From contig JAFLDV010000013.1 in the NCBI GenBank assembly GCA_017302255.1, positions 40,975 through 104,974 of the forward strand: 64,000 nucleotides of DNA, given 5' to 3'. Position 1 is the first letter of the stretch; every line of letters begins with the position of its first letter. A program made the translations under genes and the position numbers. This stretch comes from Gammaproteobacteria bacterium. Its GTDB lineage: Bacteria; Pseudomonadota; Gammaproteobacteria; Enterobacterales; Alteromonadaceae. Positions 27,313 to 36,802 of the stretch are shown here, in pieces. The notes under the pieces were generated by a model. The model saw only the letters and a list, made by a program, of their open reading frames with translations. It did no database searches and had not been told where the DNA came from.

Positions 27313-27738
27313 ATGAGTCGCTGGCAAGCGCTGTCAAAGAATGGCGAGCGAGCCATGGCTTGCGGTCAAACCGGCATTGCCAAATTTGCTTGGCAAGAAG
27401 CGGCGCAACTTGCGGAACAAATGGCTGAACAAATGGCTGAACAATTAGCGAAACAAATCGCAGAAAACACCCCAAACCCAGCCCCGCAATTTGATGAATT
27501 TATTGCCTTTCATACCAGTCAGCACCAGCTCGCGCGTTTGGCGCTAGCGCAACAACAACCTAATGTCGCTGCAATGCATTATTGCCAAGCTTACGCCAAA
27601 CTGCGCCGACTTTGCGCTGCAATTAGCAGTGAGCAAGTGCTGCAGTTACAACCCTATTTGCAGCAATCCGCGGATGCACTGCGGACCTTATCAGCGCAAG
27701 GCATTAGCAATCCGCAGATGGATACCCTGCTGCTATAA
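27313..27738 (+). CDS. Hypothetical helical protein, DUF2753-like
   Basis: The 141-residue helical protein (MSRWQALSKNGERAMACGQT.., AFHTSQHQLARLALAQ, AAMHYCQAYAKLRRL) has TPR-like helix pairs and the size and layout of DUF2753 proteins of Vibrio-type bacteria; this is tentative. An AEQMAEQMAEQLAKQ repeat reflects tandem duplication of a 12-bp word. An in-frame TTG at 27271 with AGGAG is an alternative start and would add 14 residues. Confidence 0.6.
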   Translation: MSRWQALSKNGERAMACGQTGIAKFAWQEAAQLAEQMAEQMAEQLAKQIAENTPNPAPQFDEFIAFHTSQHQLARLALAQQQPNVAAMHYCQAYAKLRRLCAAISSEQVLQLQPYLQQSADALRTLSAQGISNPQMDTLLL

Positions 27739-27875
27739 GCGCAATAGCTTCGCTTGCAAACCCGACTTGTAAACCGCTCTTGCTGGAAACCGCACTTGCA
27801 AAAAAAATACGCGACCACATTAAGTAATCCAAGCAAAACAAATTCTCGCATTTTTGAAAGCAAAGGAATCACGAT

Positions 27876-28520
27876 ATGAAGTGCATCATCCTCGGCGCCA
27901 CCGGCCTAGTCGGGCAACAACTGCTGCAACAAGCGCTAGCAAATCCTGAATATAGCCAAGTCATCGCGCCCACCAGAAAGCCGTTGCCGCCGCACGCGAA
28001 GTTGCACAACCCAATTGTCGACTTCAACAAATTGCCAGCTGATGCTGCGTGGTGGCAAGCCGATGTCGCGGTCTGCGCTTTAGGCACCACTATGAAAATC
28101 GCCGGCTCGCGCGAAGCTTTTTGGCAAATTGATCATGACTACGTCTTAGATGCCGCAACCATCGCCAAACAAGCTGGGGTATCGGTTTTTATTTACAACT
28201 CCTCACTCGGTGCCGATGCACAAGCAAAATCCTTCTACCTGCAAGTCAAAGGCAAAGTCGAAAACGATTTGGCGGCGCTCGGATTTAGCACATTAGGCAT
28301 TGTGCGCCCATCATTTTTGGACGGCGGCGCAAGGCCAGAAAAACGCCCCGGCGAAGCCATCGCGATATTTTTCGCGAAAATGCTCGCCCCACTAATACCC
28401 AAACGCTATCGCGCCGTAAATACCCGCAAAGTTGCCAGCGCCATGTGGGCACTCGCAAAGCAACAAGGACATGGCACAGTGGTCGTTGAATCTGATGAGA
28501 TTTATAGCCGCATGAATTGA
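27876..28520 (+). CDS. NAD(P)-binding atypical SDR, TIP30/HTATIP2-like
   Basis: The 214-residue protein has the NAD(P)-binding motif GATGLVGQQ (residues 7-15), a VCALGTTMKIAGSREAF segment, YNSSLGADAQAKSFYLQVKG with the Tyr/Lys of the active-site region, and a VRPSFLDGGARPEKR C-terminal segment. This is the atypical SDR group related to TIP30. Substrate is unknown. The ATG follows AAAGGAATCACGAT. Monocistronic. Confidence 0.82.
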   Translation: MKCIILGATGLVGQQLLQQALANPEYSQVIAPTRKPLPPHAKLHNPIVDFNKLPADAAWWQADVAVCALGTTMKIAGSREAFWQIDHDYVLDAATIAKQAGVSVFIYNSSLGADAQAKSFYLQVKGKVENDLAALGFSTLGIVRPSFLDGGARPEKRPGEAIAIFFAKMLAPLIPKRYRAVNTRKVASAMWALAKQQGHGTVVVESDEIYSRMN

Positions 28521-28712
28521 AGGGTTATGGGGTTGGGTTTTGTTTGAAAGTAGCTGTCTAAAATTGGTTTTAACGGTAAGCCTGCAGCATCAGAAGATAT
28601 AGTTTGAAAGCAAAAACAACAAAAACCAGCAAACAAATGCTTGTTGGCAGGTTTGGTTTACTTGACAGACATGGGAGCGTCCATATATGGCGTCGTTTAG
28701 TTATAGGAATTG

Positions 28713-29225
28713 CTAATCTTTTTTAATTCCCCCCCAAGGCCCATATCCTTCACCGCCCTCACTTATGCAATCTTTGCCCTCTCTTGAAAAAATAAAAAAC
28801 CTGCCTAGATAATTGGGATCATATAAAAATATCTTGTCTCTAGTGCAATTTGTAGAAGTTACAGTTTTAATATAGTTTCCATCCAGACTTTCTGTTCCAA
28901 TTGGAGATGGAGTCTGCACTAAGTCCATAAATTGAATGCGCGTTTGCTTTGAATCAGACTCACTCAACTTATATCTACCTTTAATAAGAAATTCAGAATC
29001 TTCAGGGTAAAATTCATTTTTCCATCTAATCTCAACCAGTCCATCTATAAATTCAACTTTTGCGGAACCTTTAATAATGACTGGTTCTGATTCAATAATA
29101 ACACTATGCTCGATTCCTCCCTTGGTTGGTGAAATTGAAATGACACTCCAAAGATTTTCAGCCAAAACGGAAGATGAAAATAGTAAATTTGCAATGAGAA
29201 AACTAATTAACTTAACACCCTGCAT
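28713..29225 (-). CDS. Hypothetical exported protein
   Basis: The 170-residue protein starts at the ATG at 29225 (GGAGATG ribosome binding site) with a clear signal peptide (GVKLISFLIANLLFSSSVLA). The mature part is beta-rich and ends with a Gly-rich GEGYGPWGGIKKD. AT-rich relative to neighbours and followed by repeat elements, so probably part of a variable region. No family recognised. Confidence 0.65.
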   Translation of the reverse strand: MQGVKLISFLIANLLFSSSVLAENLWSVISISPTKGGIEHSVIIESEPVIIKGSAKVEFIDGLVEIRWKNEFYPEDSEFLIKGRYKLSESDSKQTRIQFMDLVQTPSPIGTESLDGNYIKTVTSTNCTRDKIFLYDPNYLGRFFIFSREGKDCISEGGEGYGPWGGIKKD

Positions 29226-29498
29226 ACAAGCATCTCCACTTATAAGTTGAACCTTTTGCATCACAACCTTTGTAACCACAGCAATTTTTTAAATTCCGGC
29301 TGGCCAGGTTTAGTTTTCGGTTTAGTTCTATTCTGGCTGGTCAGATTTAGTTTCCCATACCTATAACCTTACTTACAAAACATTTATAAGTTTTCTCTTG
29401 CTGTTCTGTATTTAAATCAAATAAAAACACCTCATTGGGTGATATTTCTGGGAAGGCAAAGTTGGACAGCCACTTTCCCTGCAATCCTCTGACGCCAA

Positions 29499-29590
29499 CA
29501 AACCAAACACTGGCAGCCACTTCGTTCGCGCTCAATAGTGAGCGCGGGAGGCGCGAACGGGCGAACGCAGTGGTGGCAGTGCTTGGTTTG
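29499..29590. repeat. Long-palindrome repeat, copy A (92 bp)
   Basis: The ends CAAACCAA and TTGGTTTG are inverted, as are the flanking CACTGGCAGCCACT/AGTGGTGGCAGTG arms, and the centre is a perfect GCGCTCA-ATAG-TGAGCGC hairpin. Copy B at 30471 is the same length with two differences. Structure resembles a small MITE-like or REP-like element. Confidence 0.8.
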
Positions 29591-29635
29591 CCCCGAGCAT
29601 CGCCACGCTCCAGAAAGTTGGACTGCTTAGAAAGT

Positions 29636-29709
29636 TGGACAGCCACGTAGAGAGCACTCAACAGTGAGCGCAGGGGGCGCGAACGCAGTAGTGGCAGTGC
29701 TTGGTTTTC
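29636..29709. repeat. Long-palindrome repeat, partial copy C
   Basis: Contains TGGACAGCCAC, a degenerate ACTCAACAGTGAGCGC centre and the right arm GTAGTGGCAGTGCTTGG, but lacks a full left arm. Confidence 0.6.
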
Positions 29710-29802
29710 CCCAAGCATCGCAACGCTTTGATGCAATATTGAGAAGCAATATTGCACTGCCACTTTTAGTGCAAAATTGGGTTTAGCATTGCGCTTTTGG
29801 CA

Positions 29803-30240
29803 CTATGTCATTCTGTCAAAGTTTCCATGAGCTTTAACAATACTAGAAACATGGTAAAGTGACAGGTCAGAAAAGTAGCTGTCCGTCTTTGGGCTTCCCC
29901 AAATTTTACTTTTAATAAAGATAAAGCACATAAAACAAAGACCATGCGACAACTGCGATATTAAAAAAATACGCCCAAAATATGAAACTCTATTAGAATC
30001 ATAATGAATCGGAGCCAACACTTGCAAAAATCTTTTGAAGTAAAGGCCTGAGCACAAATCAATTAAATACCAAAATACAATGTACCAAGATGCAATATAA
30101 TACATAAATTTAAGGTCAATCTCACCAGCGTAGTATAAATAATATAAAAAAATGAGAAGTAGATAAAATGGGTAACCAATTATTGCACCTATTGTATCTT
30201 GCGTATCAAATTTTCTTACATCTTCATTTAATCTATTCAC
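29803..30240 (-). CDS. Hypothetical polytopic membrane protein
   Basis: The 145-residue protein starts at a GTG behind AGGAA. Hydrophobic segments lie at about residues 17-38, 45-66 and 85-110, rich in Tyr, Phe and Ile, which reflects the AT-rich composition of this island. No family recognised; it lies between repeat-bearing stretches. Confidence 0.6.
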   Translation of the reverse strand: MNRLNEDVRKFDTQDTIGAIIGYPFYLLLIFLYYLYYAGEIDLKFMYYIASWYIVFWYLIDLCSGLYFKRFLQVLAPIHYDSNRVSYFGRIFLISQLSHGLCFMCFIFIKSKIWGSPKTDSYFSDLSLYHVSSIVKAHGNFDRMT

Positions 30241-30807
30241 ACCAATTTCCTGTCGCCGTTAAAGCTGCATCTGTTATTGAAATAACAACTCCAAGTCGCC
30301 CGGTAAATTTATTTTGCGGTAATGGTGTCATTAATAGATTCGCAGTTGAAGTCACCCTAGAAATTGTAACACCACACACGCACGCTGAGACAGCTGCATT
30401 TCCAAAGGATGCGACGTTGAGCCCAAAGCAAAGTTGAACAGCCGCTTTCAGCTCAATCCCGTGACGTCAACAAACCAATCACTGGCAGCCACTACGTTCG
30501 CGCTCAATAGTGAGCGCGGGAGGCGCGAACGGGCGAACGCAGTGGTGGCAGTGCTTGGTTTGCCGAGTTCGGCACAACATCTTTGCCAAGCCCATTTATC
30601 TAGCCCACTTTTAAAAAGTAGCTCGCGCCGCAAGCAAAGTTGAAGCAAAGTTGGAGAGCCACTTTTCGCGCAATCCTCTAACGCCAACAAACCTGCCCTC
30701 CATCTCTGCCACCTGCTTTTTAAATGCGTGAATAACCTAGTTTGATTGTTGCCTCGTTGGTTTGTTGACCAAACCATATTGAGCGTCTTTGCCCTGCCGA
30801 ACAGTTG
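30241..30807. other. Repeat-bearing intergenic region
   Basis: Holds long-palindrome copy B (30471-30562) with its conserved left flank from about 30429, and at 30646-30692 another copy of the left flank alone (AAAGTTGGAGAGCCACTTTT through ACGCCAACAAACC). I see no gene. Confidence 0.6.
30471..30562. repeat. Long-palindrome repeat, copy B (92 bp)
   Basis: Differs from copy A at two positions only. The left flank (AAAGTTGAACAGCCGCTTTC onward) also matches that of copy A, so the mobile or conserved unit is larger than the palindrome, about 135 bp. Confidence 0.8.
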
Positions 30808-33800
30808 TTAGTTGCCGCTAGAATACTGAATGAATTGCTCAGCTAACAAAGGCCTGACATCAGTTCCCAGTAGCAGTTGATCAATCAGTGACTGCGCCGA
30901 TGTTGGGCTTTGCCCCCGCAATGCTCTGACAAAATCCATCGAACTGGCTGGAGGCAATGGATACCGGTGTTGTTGCCATACTTGGCGAAGCGCAGCGATG
31001 ATCACGGCATCCCCAAGCTCGGCCCTAAGTCTGGCGAACACCAGCGTCGCGCGGGAATATTGATCATAAGACTCGTCTGCATCAATCAAACTACTAGCAG
31101 CCGCCAAACTGCCGGCCTGCGCCCTAGCAAAGCGTTGCTGTTCATAAGCGACCAGCCCCTGCATCGCCGCTGGCCCAAACCGCTGCTCTAACAACACCAG
31201 TTCGACATACTTAGTCACCGATTCAACCAGAAAAGCGCCATCGCCAGGTACACCGTTACCGATGCCATGACCAAACCACTGATGCGCAGTTTCATGCGCA
31301 GCGCGCCGGTATACCTGAGAAAATGGTGCATCGGCGGTTGGCTTAGCGCGCACACCAACCTGATGATTAATCATTACCAACTGCGGCAACGCGTACCCGG
31401 TCGGGCCTATGTCGGGCATGATCACCAGCCTGAGCGCATCGCCAGGATAGGCGCCAATCTGCTGCTGAAACCAAAACAGGGTGTCGCGCATCGCTTGCAT
31501 CGTCAAATCGGTGGCGGCATTAAATTCAGGGCTATAGATCTCAAGTGGGACGCCGGCCACATTGCTGGTTTGCCGCTGCCACGGCACCGCAATCAGTGCC
31601 GGCAAATTGCGCACTGGTGCTTGCGTGCGATAGTGAAAAAACTGCTGTCCTTCAGCTTGCCAGCTTTTTAGCAAACTGCCAGCTGCAATCCCATGATAAC
31701 CGACCGGCACTGCCAGTGTAGTGTCCAGTGTTGCCCAATCGTAATGCGCAGTAGCAGGCGTCGCCTGCGCTGCAAGCACTGAAGGTTGACGCTCCAGCGC
31801 CGGTAACGCAACAAGACCAAAGCGGGCACGATCTTCGTCGTCACGCAGGCGTAATTCCGGCACGAAACCAAGTTGGGGAAATAATTGCAACAATCGCAGG
31901 TAGCTAAATTCTGGTCTTATGACCTGATGGTTGGGCGATGCAGAAATTGCAGGTTGGTTTAGCTGAAGCTGTATTGCCAATTCAGTACTAGCTCCGGGCG
32001 CCAGCGCCGGTTGCAGGGTAAAAATCTGCTGACCCAGTGCAGGGTCGATGGATTCAGACTTAGCCCCCAGTAGTTTTACACTTTGCAGCTCAGCACCGAA
32101 CTGCAGTCTCGGGAACCCCAGCAATAGCTGTGAAATGGCAGTCGGATGCGGATTATACAGGATGATGGTCGCGCTGATGCTGGCTTGCTGCAGTTGCGGC
32201 TGCAAGCTCGCTTTGAGCTTCACCTCACGCACTACCGGTTGCGGGACCGCCTGCCACTGTTGGTAGTTTCGCTCATAGGCAGCTTGTTTCGCCTGACGCT
32301 CATCACGACTAATTAAGGCGCCAGCTTTGTCGAGCTGTTGATGCAAAGACCAACCTTGACTCAGCGTCAGCAAAGCGAATAAGCCAGCACTAGCGGTAAG
32401 TGGCGTCAGCGTGGCAGTAAGTCGCTTACTGCTGACGCCGGTGCCGCGATGATAAAACTGTAAGGCCAGTACCGAAACGCTTAGCGCGCATAAAGCCCAC
32501 AGCAGCAAATAAGGCCAGAAACCGCCGCGGCTAAGGTCACCGGCAAATGTTTGTGCGGCGCTACCTAACGCGCCCTGATATCCCCACAGACTATCGGGCA
32601 ACGCAAGCTGACTCTGACCGATACGCCATAGCGGATGCTGCAGTTGTAGCGCTGCAGGTAGCGGAGATAAACTGAATGCTAATAAGCCTGCGACCACGAT
32701 ATTGGCCCAGAGTGGCTTGCTGCATAAGGCGTGGCAGGCCAGCAATAACCCGGCCCACACCCACAGCGGTAGCAATAGCAACAAACCCTGTTGACCGTAT
32801 TCAAGCAGGTCCAGCGGGACCTGCAACAGCAGTTGCGCCAACGCAACCGCTGCTAGACTTAGTACGACAAGTAACAGGACTAGCCCGAATAACACAACGA
32901 ACTGACTGCATAACAACAACATCGATGGCACCGGTGTGGCAGCAATCAGCCCATCGATGTGCTGTTGACGGTTTAGCCAAGCAACTTGATACACCCAAAA
33001 TGCCAGTAACAATAAGCCAAATCGTGGGATCACATCGCCACTGACCCGATTGATGGCATCGCGGCTATTTGGCAGCAACTGGCTGAATTGTTCGGCATAA
33101 CCCAGGCCTGTGTAAACCTCGCTGAAAATTAGCCCGCACAGCGCCATTAAAGCGAGCATAGTGCTGCGCTGCCAACAAAGTTGTTGCCACTGCAGCTTTA
33201 GCAGACTTAGCAAAAGCGCCCAAGGTTTTAGCTCGTCAGGCGGGTAAGACTGGTACTGAGCTGGCGTGTATGATGGTTTATTGTCTTTTGCCAAAGCCTG
33301 CGACGGCGCCAACACTTTCGACTGAGGGAAAGTGCGGCGCAGGTTGTTAGTTTGCAATCGCACGGAAGCACTACCCCGTAGCGCCCGCCAACACAGCCAA
33401 ACAGTAACGCTTATTATCAACAGGCGATTCAGCCAAAAAGTCAGGTCAAATTGCAGTAGACCGGCCGGCATTTCGCCTTGTTGCTGTAGCTGTGCCAGCA
33501 AAGGACTCAAAGCATAAAGGTCCAGATAAACCATCAACTGACTGAGCAGCGGCGAAATCGATTGGCTGTTCGCCATGAGCGGAGAACCAGTTGCAGCAGC
33601 CAACAGCATATAACTCAACCAGATTGCCGTGCCCTGTAAATAGAGCGCCAGCGGCGAATAACTGTGACGGCTTAACCACAAAAACAACGCAACCAGTAAT
33701 CCTAAGGCTGGCACCTGCTGTACCAACAGTAAAATCAACGACCAGCGCCAGATCTCGCTGCTATCTTCAAGCCCAACAGAGAATATCAGCGCCACCACCA

Positions 33801-34146
33801 ACAGAAAAATCAGCTGCACCAGCATGGCGCATAGCCATAAGCCACCGGCGCGCACGGCCAAACGTTGGCGCAGGCTTTGCGTGGTAGCATCAATCAAGGA
33901 ACTCATGCCATGCTGACCATCGCGGCAGAACGCCAGCGGGGCCAACACAGCAATTAACAGCGGCTGGATAGACATCAGCAACATGCTATGACGCAGCAAC
34001 AACGCCTTTTCCGGGAGTGTGTCCAGAGTCGACGAATTCAAATTCACTAATGCGCCGTAGGCTAAAGCCAGCAGCACACTGAGCCAGAATTGTGGTTGCA
34101 CGCGGTAAAACCGCCACTCATTAAAAAGCATGGACCAAAGCCTCAT
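30808..34146 (-). CDS. ABC transporter permease fused to M1-type aminopeptidase
   Basis: The 1112-residue protein starts at an ATG overlapping the ATPase stop (ATGA). Residues about 1-590 hold two ABC-2-like sets of six or so membrane helices each. A final helix near 600 leads to an extracytoplasmic region with, at 951-955, the zinc motif HETAH and the downstream Glu in FLVESVTKYVE, the gluzincin/M1 aminopeptidase signature. This known fusion couples a transporter to a periplasmic peptidase; natural substrates are not established. Its ATPase is encoded just upstream, and a LytS/LytTR pair is divergent. Confidence 0.87.
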   Translation of the reverse strand: MRLWSMLFNEWRFYRVQPQFWLSVLLALAYGALVNLNSSTLDTLPEKALLLRHSMLLMSIQPLLIAVLAPLAFCRDGQHGMSSLIDATTQSLRQRLAVRAGGLWLCAMLVQLIFLLVVALIFSVGLEDSSEIWRWSLILLLVQQVPALGLLVALFLWLSRHSYSPLALYLQGTAIWLSYMLLAAATGSPLMANSQSISPLLSQLMVYLDLYALSPLLAQLQQQGEMPAGLLQFDLTFWLNRLLIISVTVWLCWRALRGSASVRLQTNNLRRTFPQSKVLAPSQALAKDNKPSYTPAQYQSYPPDELKPWALLLSLLKLQWQQLCWQRSTMLALMALCGLIFSEVYTGLGYAEQFSQLLPNSRDAINRVSGDVIPRFGLLLLAFWVYQVAWLNRQQHIDGLIAATPVPSMLLLCSQFVVLFGLVLLLVVLSLAAVALAQLLLQVPLDLLEYGQQGLLLLLPLWVWAGLLLACHALCSKPLWANIVVAGLLAFSLSPLPAALQLQHPLWRIGQSQLALPDSLWGYQGALGSAAQTFAGDLSRGGFWPYLLLWALCALSVSVLALQFYHRGTGVSSKRLTATLTPLTASAGLFALLTLSQGWSLHQQLDKAGALISRDERQAKQAAYERNYQQWQAVPQPVVREVKLKASLQPQLQQASISATIILYNPHPTAISQLLLGFPRLQFGAELQSVKLLGAKSESIDPALGQQIFTLQPALAPGASTELAIQLQLNQPAISASPNHQVIRPEFSYLRLLQLFPQLGFVPELRLRDDEDRARFGLVALPALERQPSVLAAQATPATAHYDWATLDTTLAVPVGYHGIAAGSLLKSWQAEGQQFFHYRTQAPVRNLPALIAVPWQRQTSNVAGVPLEIYSPEFNAATDLTMQAMRDTLFWFQQQIGAYPGDALRLVIMPDIGPTGYALPQLVMINHQVGVRAKPTADAPFSQVYRRAAHETAHQWFGHGIGNGVPGDGAFLVESVTKYVELVLLEQRFGPAAMQGLVAYEQQRFARAQAGSLAAASSLIDADESYDQYSRATLVFARLRAELGDAVIIAALRQVWQQHRYPLPPASSMDFVRALRGQSPTSAQSLIDQLLLGTDVRPLLAEQFIQYSSGN

Positions 34147-35012
34147 TCCGCATCCTCCAAACGGGCCAGTTCTAGAAAATAGCGGTCTTGCAAAGTGGCC
34201 GCGACGGCCTGAAAATCCGCGCCGGGACACTGCGGCGCAAAGACCCGTAGCAACGGGATCCCACGCTGATAACTGCGCTGTAATAGTTGAGCCTCAGGCG
34301 GCACTGCGACAGCTGCGCCGTATGCCTGCCAAATCTGACCGGACAGCGGGGCTATCAAGTCCTGAGTGTCTCCTTGCAACACAATCTGGCCCTGCAGCAG
34401 CATGGCGACCTGCGGACACAGTTGCTCAATGTCATCGACAATATGGCTCGACAACAGTACCAGCCGATCGTGGCTGATCTCACAGAGCACATTATGCAGC
34501 TGTGCGCGCTCCTGTGGGTCCAGCCCGGCACTCGGTTCATCGAGGATCAACAGTTTGGGGTCACCAAGAAGCGCCTGCGCGATGCCAAAACGCTGGCGCA
34601 TGCCGCCGGAAAAGTGCGCAACCGTTTTGCCGGCTACCGCGCTTAGGTTGGTCAACGCCAGCAATTGGTCGATCTGTTCGCGTCGCATGTTTGCCTGATG
34701 CAGGCCTTTGAGCACTGCGATATGTTCAAGCAATGCCCGACACGACAGGTGGGGATAAACACCAAATTCCTGGGGTAAGTAACCAAGTTGACTGCGCAGT
34801 CTCTCAGGCTCTTGCAGCACATCGATGCCATCAAACAGTAAAGTGCCGCTGTCTGCGCTTTGTAGCGTTGCAATAGTGCGCAACAAACTGGATTTACCGG
34901 CACCGTTAGGACCGAGCAGACCGAAAAGCCCGCGTCCGGCGGACAGGTTTAGCTGACGCAGCGCTCGAGTACCGTCAGCATAAGTTTTGGAAAGTTGCTG
35001 GATTTGTAACAT
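34143..35012 (-). CDS. ABC transporter ATP-binding protein
   Basis: The 289-residue ATPase has Walker A GPNGAGKSS, a Q-loop YLPQEFGVYPH, the signature FSGGMRQR, Walker B LLILDEPSAGLD and the H-loop SSHIVDD. A C-terminal 80-residue extension is typical of ABC-2 exporters. The ATG at 35012 (MLQIQQLSKTYADG) is the natural domain start; an in-frame GTG at 35057 would add 15 residues. It is the partner of the permease-peptidase encoded immediately downstream. Confidence 0.9.
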   Translation of the reverse strand: MLQIQQLSKTYADGTRALRQLNLSAGRGLFGLLGPNGAGKSSLLRTIATLQSADSGTLLFDGIDVLQEPERLRSQLGYLPQEFGVYPHLSCRALLEHIAVLKGLHQANMRREQIDQLLALTNLSAVAGKTVAHFSGGMRQRFGIAQALLGDPKLLILDEPSAGLDPQERAQLHNVLCEISHDRLVLLSSHIVDDIEQLCPQVAMLLQGQIVLQGDTQDLIAPLSGQIWQAYGAAVAVPPEAQLLQRSYQRGIPLLRVFAPQCPGADFQAVAATLQDRYFLELARLEDAE

Positions 35013-35127
35013 GTTGATGCTTCTATCTGTGGCAATAGCCGCAGAAGCTAAAGCCACAGCGTCATTAGGCTCAAGCGAATAATGACTAACTGTTTGTTTG
35101 CAATGACCAAACCGTAAAAATGGCTTG

Positions 35128-35163
35128 AAACCGGTTCGTCAGGCCAAAACCGGTTTTTGTCAG
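35128..35163. promoter_or_regulatory. Direct repeats in divergent promoter, candidate LytTR site
   Basis: AAACCGGTTCGTCAGG (from 35128) and AAACCGGTTTTTGTCAG (from 35147) are direct repeats 19 bp apart in the region between the ABC operon and the sensor gene. LytTR regulators bind paired direct repeats, so the product of 36799-37512 is the likely binder; the sequence only loosely fits the published LytTR consensus. Confidence 0.45.
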
Positions 35164-35242
35164 CGAACAGATGACAATCATTATGCGGATAGGCAGTATA
35201 AGCGCCTCGCTCCTGAACTTTTTATATTGATTAATTGCACCG

Positions 35243-36802
35243 ATGAAATTTGCTGATGTGATAAAAACCGACCATCTTCTGGCGCTATTACCGGTGCTGC
35301 TGGCTTGGTTGTGGGTACTGGTGTCACCGCAAATGTTGCCTGCTGATGTCGCCGACTACAATCAGGCCCCGCCGTTATTGACCGCTTTATTCAGCTCTTC
35401 ACTGCTGTATTTTCCGTTGCTGTTAGTCCAAGGCTGGCTCAGCCAGTGCCTGCAGCCAGCAGACTGCTCGGCTATGTCGGGACAAGGCACCGCAGCACTT
35501 GGCCTGATTTGGTTTGCCGCCTTTTTGCTATATCCGGCGTGTTGGTGGTATTGGAGCCAGACTAGCACTCTGGCGTTTCGCTTCGAGGCCAAAGACTGGC
35601 AGCTCGTAGCCTTTTTATCGTTGTTATATTGGTGCCATCAGGCATACCAGCGTCGGCAACGCAGCGGGCCGTTGACTGGTTGGTCACGGCTCTGGTCGCT
35701 GGATGCGGTACTGCTGTTTTTACTCACCATCTGGACTCTAGCTTGGGCGACATTACTAACTTCCCACCCGCCCGGTTTCGCCGTACAGCCGATCCCACTG
35801 CGTTTTGACTGGTCACGGATCATTGCAGAACCGGTTTTGTGGCTTTGGTATCTTAGTCAATTTGCCATGCTGGCAAGCACGATGTTTGGCTGTTATTGGC
35901 TGACTAGGTATCTGCTGATCCGCCGAGTACTGGCGCGGCACGGGCTACTGCCCTTTACGCTGCTGAGTTTGCTGTTGCTGCTGCTGACTTATGCACCACT
36001 GAGCTGGCTGTTATTGCAGCTACCAATGAATCAAAGCGTGGCGGTGCCTGCTGTACCGGGCGGCAGTCAAAATCCCTTTGACTGGTACAACTTTAATTTT
36101 ATGCTATTGCAGTGGCTATTCACGACGCCGCTGATCCTCGCTTTTGAACGCCAACAACAAGACAGCGCACTGGCTCAGTTGCGCCATCAACAGGTCCACA
36201 CTGAACTGCAATTACTGCAGCAGCAAATCAATCCGCATTTTTTGTTTAACACTTTAAATAACTTGTATGCCTTGTGTTTGCTAAAGTCAGACGCTGCGCC
36301 GCAGTTGGTACTGAAGTTGGCAGAATTGCTGCGCTACGTGGTGTATCAGGGCTCAAAAGCAGAGGTCAGTCTTGCCGAGGAGCTGGACTATCTGCAGCAT
36401 TATCTTGACCTGCAACAACTGAGAGTCAGTAACAAAACCAGTCTGCATGTCGATTTTTCGCTCGCACCAAGTCAGCCGCTGTTGCTGCCACCACTGTTAA
36501 TGATCATGCTGGTAGAAAATGCCTATAAACATGGTGTGGAGACAAGCACTGCCCCCAGTCAAATCTGGCTGTCGGCAACTGTCAGTCAGCAGCGCTTGAT
36601 TTTCATTTGCCGGAACACGCTAGCTGAGCAGGTTGCAGGAGCGGCAGGGGTGGGGCTTGAGAATCTGCGGCGGCGTTTGCAGCTGTTATACGGCACAGAT
36701 TTTATACTGCATAGCGGACCTGCGACTGACGATCCCCTATGCTGGCACGCCGAATTACAGCTGCCACTGAGCCTTAACGGGGCAAGGAACAGCAAACAAT
36801 GA
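35243..36802 (+). CDS. LytS/YehU-type sensor histidine kinase
   Basis: The 519-residue protein has about eight hydrophobic segments in residues 10-300, then a His_kinase domain with phospho-acceptor His332 in NPHFLFNTLNNLYAL and an N-box MLVENAYKHGVE. The ATP-binding part is the short form usual for this family. It overlaps the LytTR regulator gene by 4 bp (ATGA). It probably senses a membrane or peptide-related signal and controls the divergent ABC-peptidase operon. Confidence 0.92.
   Translation: MKFADVIKTDHLLALLPVLLAWLWVLVSPQMLPADVADYNQAPPLLTALFSSSLLYFPLLLVQGWLSQCLQPADCSAMSGQGTAALGLIWFAAFLLYPACWWYWSQTSTLAFRFEAKDWQLVAFLSLLYWCHQAYQRRQRSGPLTGWSRLWSLDAVLLFLLTIWTLAWATLLTSHPPGFAVQPIPLRFDWSRIIAEPVLWLWYLSQFAMLASTMFGCYWLTRYLLIRRVLARHGLLPFTLLSLLLLLLTYAPLSWLLLQLPMNQSVAVPAVPGGSQNPFDWYNFNFMLLQWLFTTPLILAFERQQQDSALAQLRHQQVHTELQLLQQQINPHFLFNTLNNLYALCLLKSDAAPQLVLKLAELLRYVVYQGSKAEVSLAEELDYLQHYLDLQQLRVSNKTSLHVDFSLAPSQPLLLPPLLMIMLVENAYKHGVETSTAPSQIWLSATVSQQRLIFICRNTLAEQVAGAAGVGLENLRRRLQLLYGTDFILHSGPATDDPLCWHAELQLPLSLNGARNSKQ

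Larger units (their letters stand above)
29226..29802. other. Repeat-bearing intergenic region
   Basis: This 577-bp interval carries one complete and one partial copy of a long-palindrome repeat and two copies of the TGGACAGCCAC word. A minus-strand frame runs through it (29347-29763), but most of its length is repeat and I do not regard it as a gene. Confidence 0.6.

Noticed and set aside
28600..28670. Terminator between the SDR and the 28713 gene
   Set aside because: AAACCAGCAAACAAATGCTT and TTGTTGGCAGGTTT pair only imperfectly and a clean T tract is missing.
29347..29763. 138-residue minus-strand reading frame
   Set aside because: Most of it spans palindrome repeats shared with 30448-30777, which also gives an open frame on the same strand; no signal, domain or convincing start.
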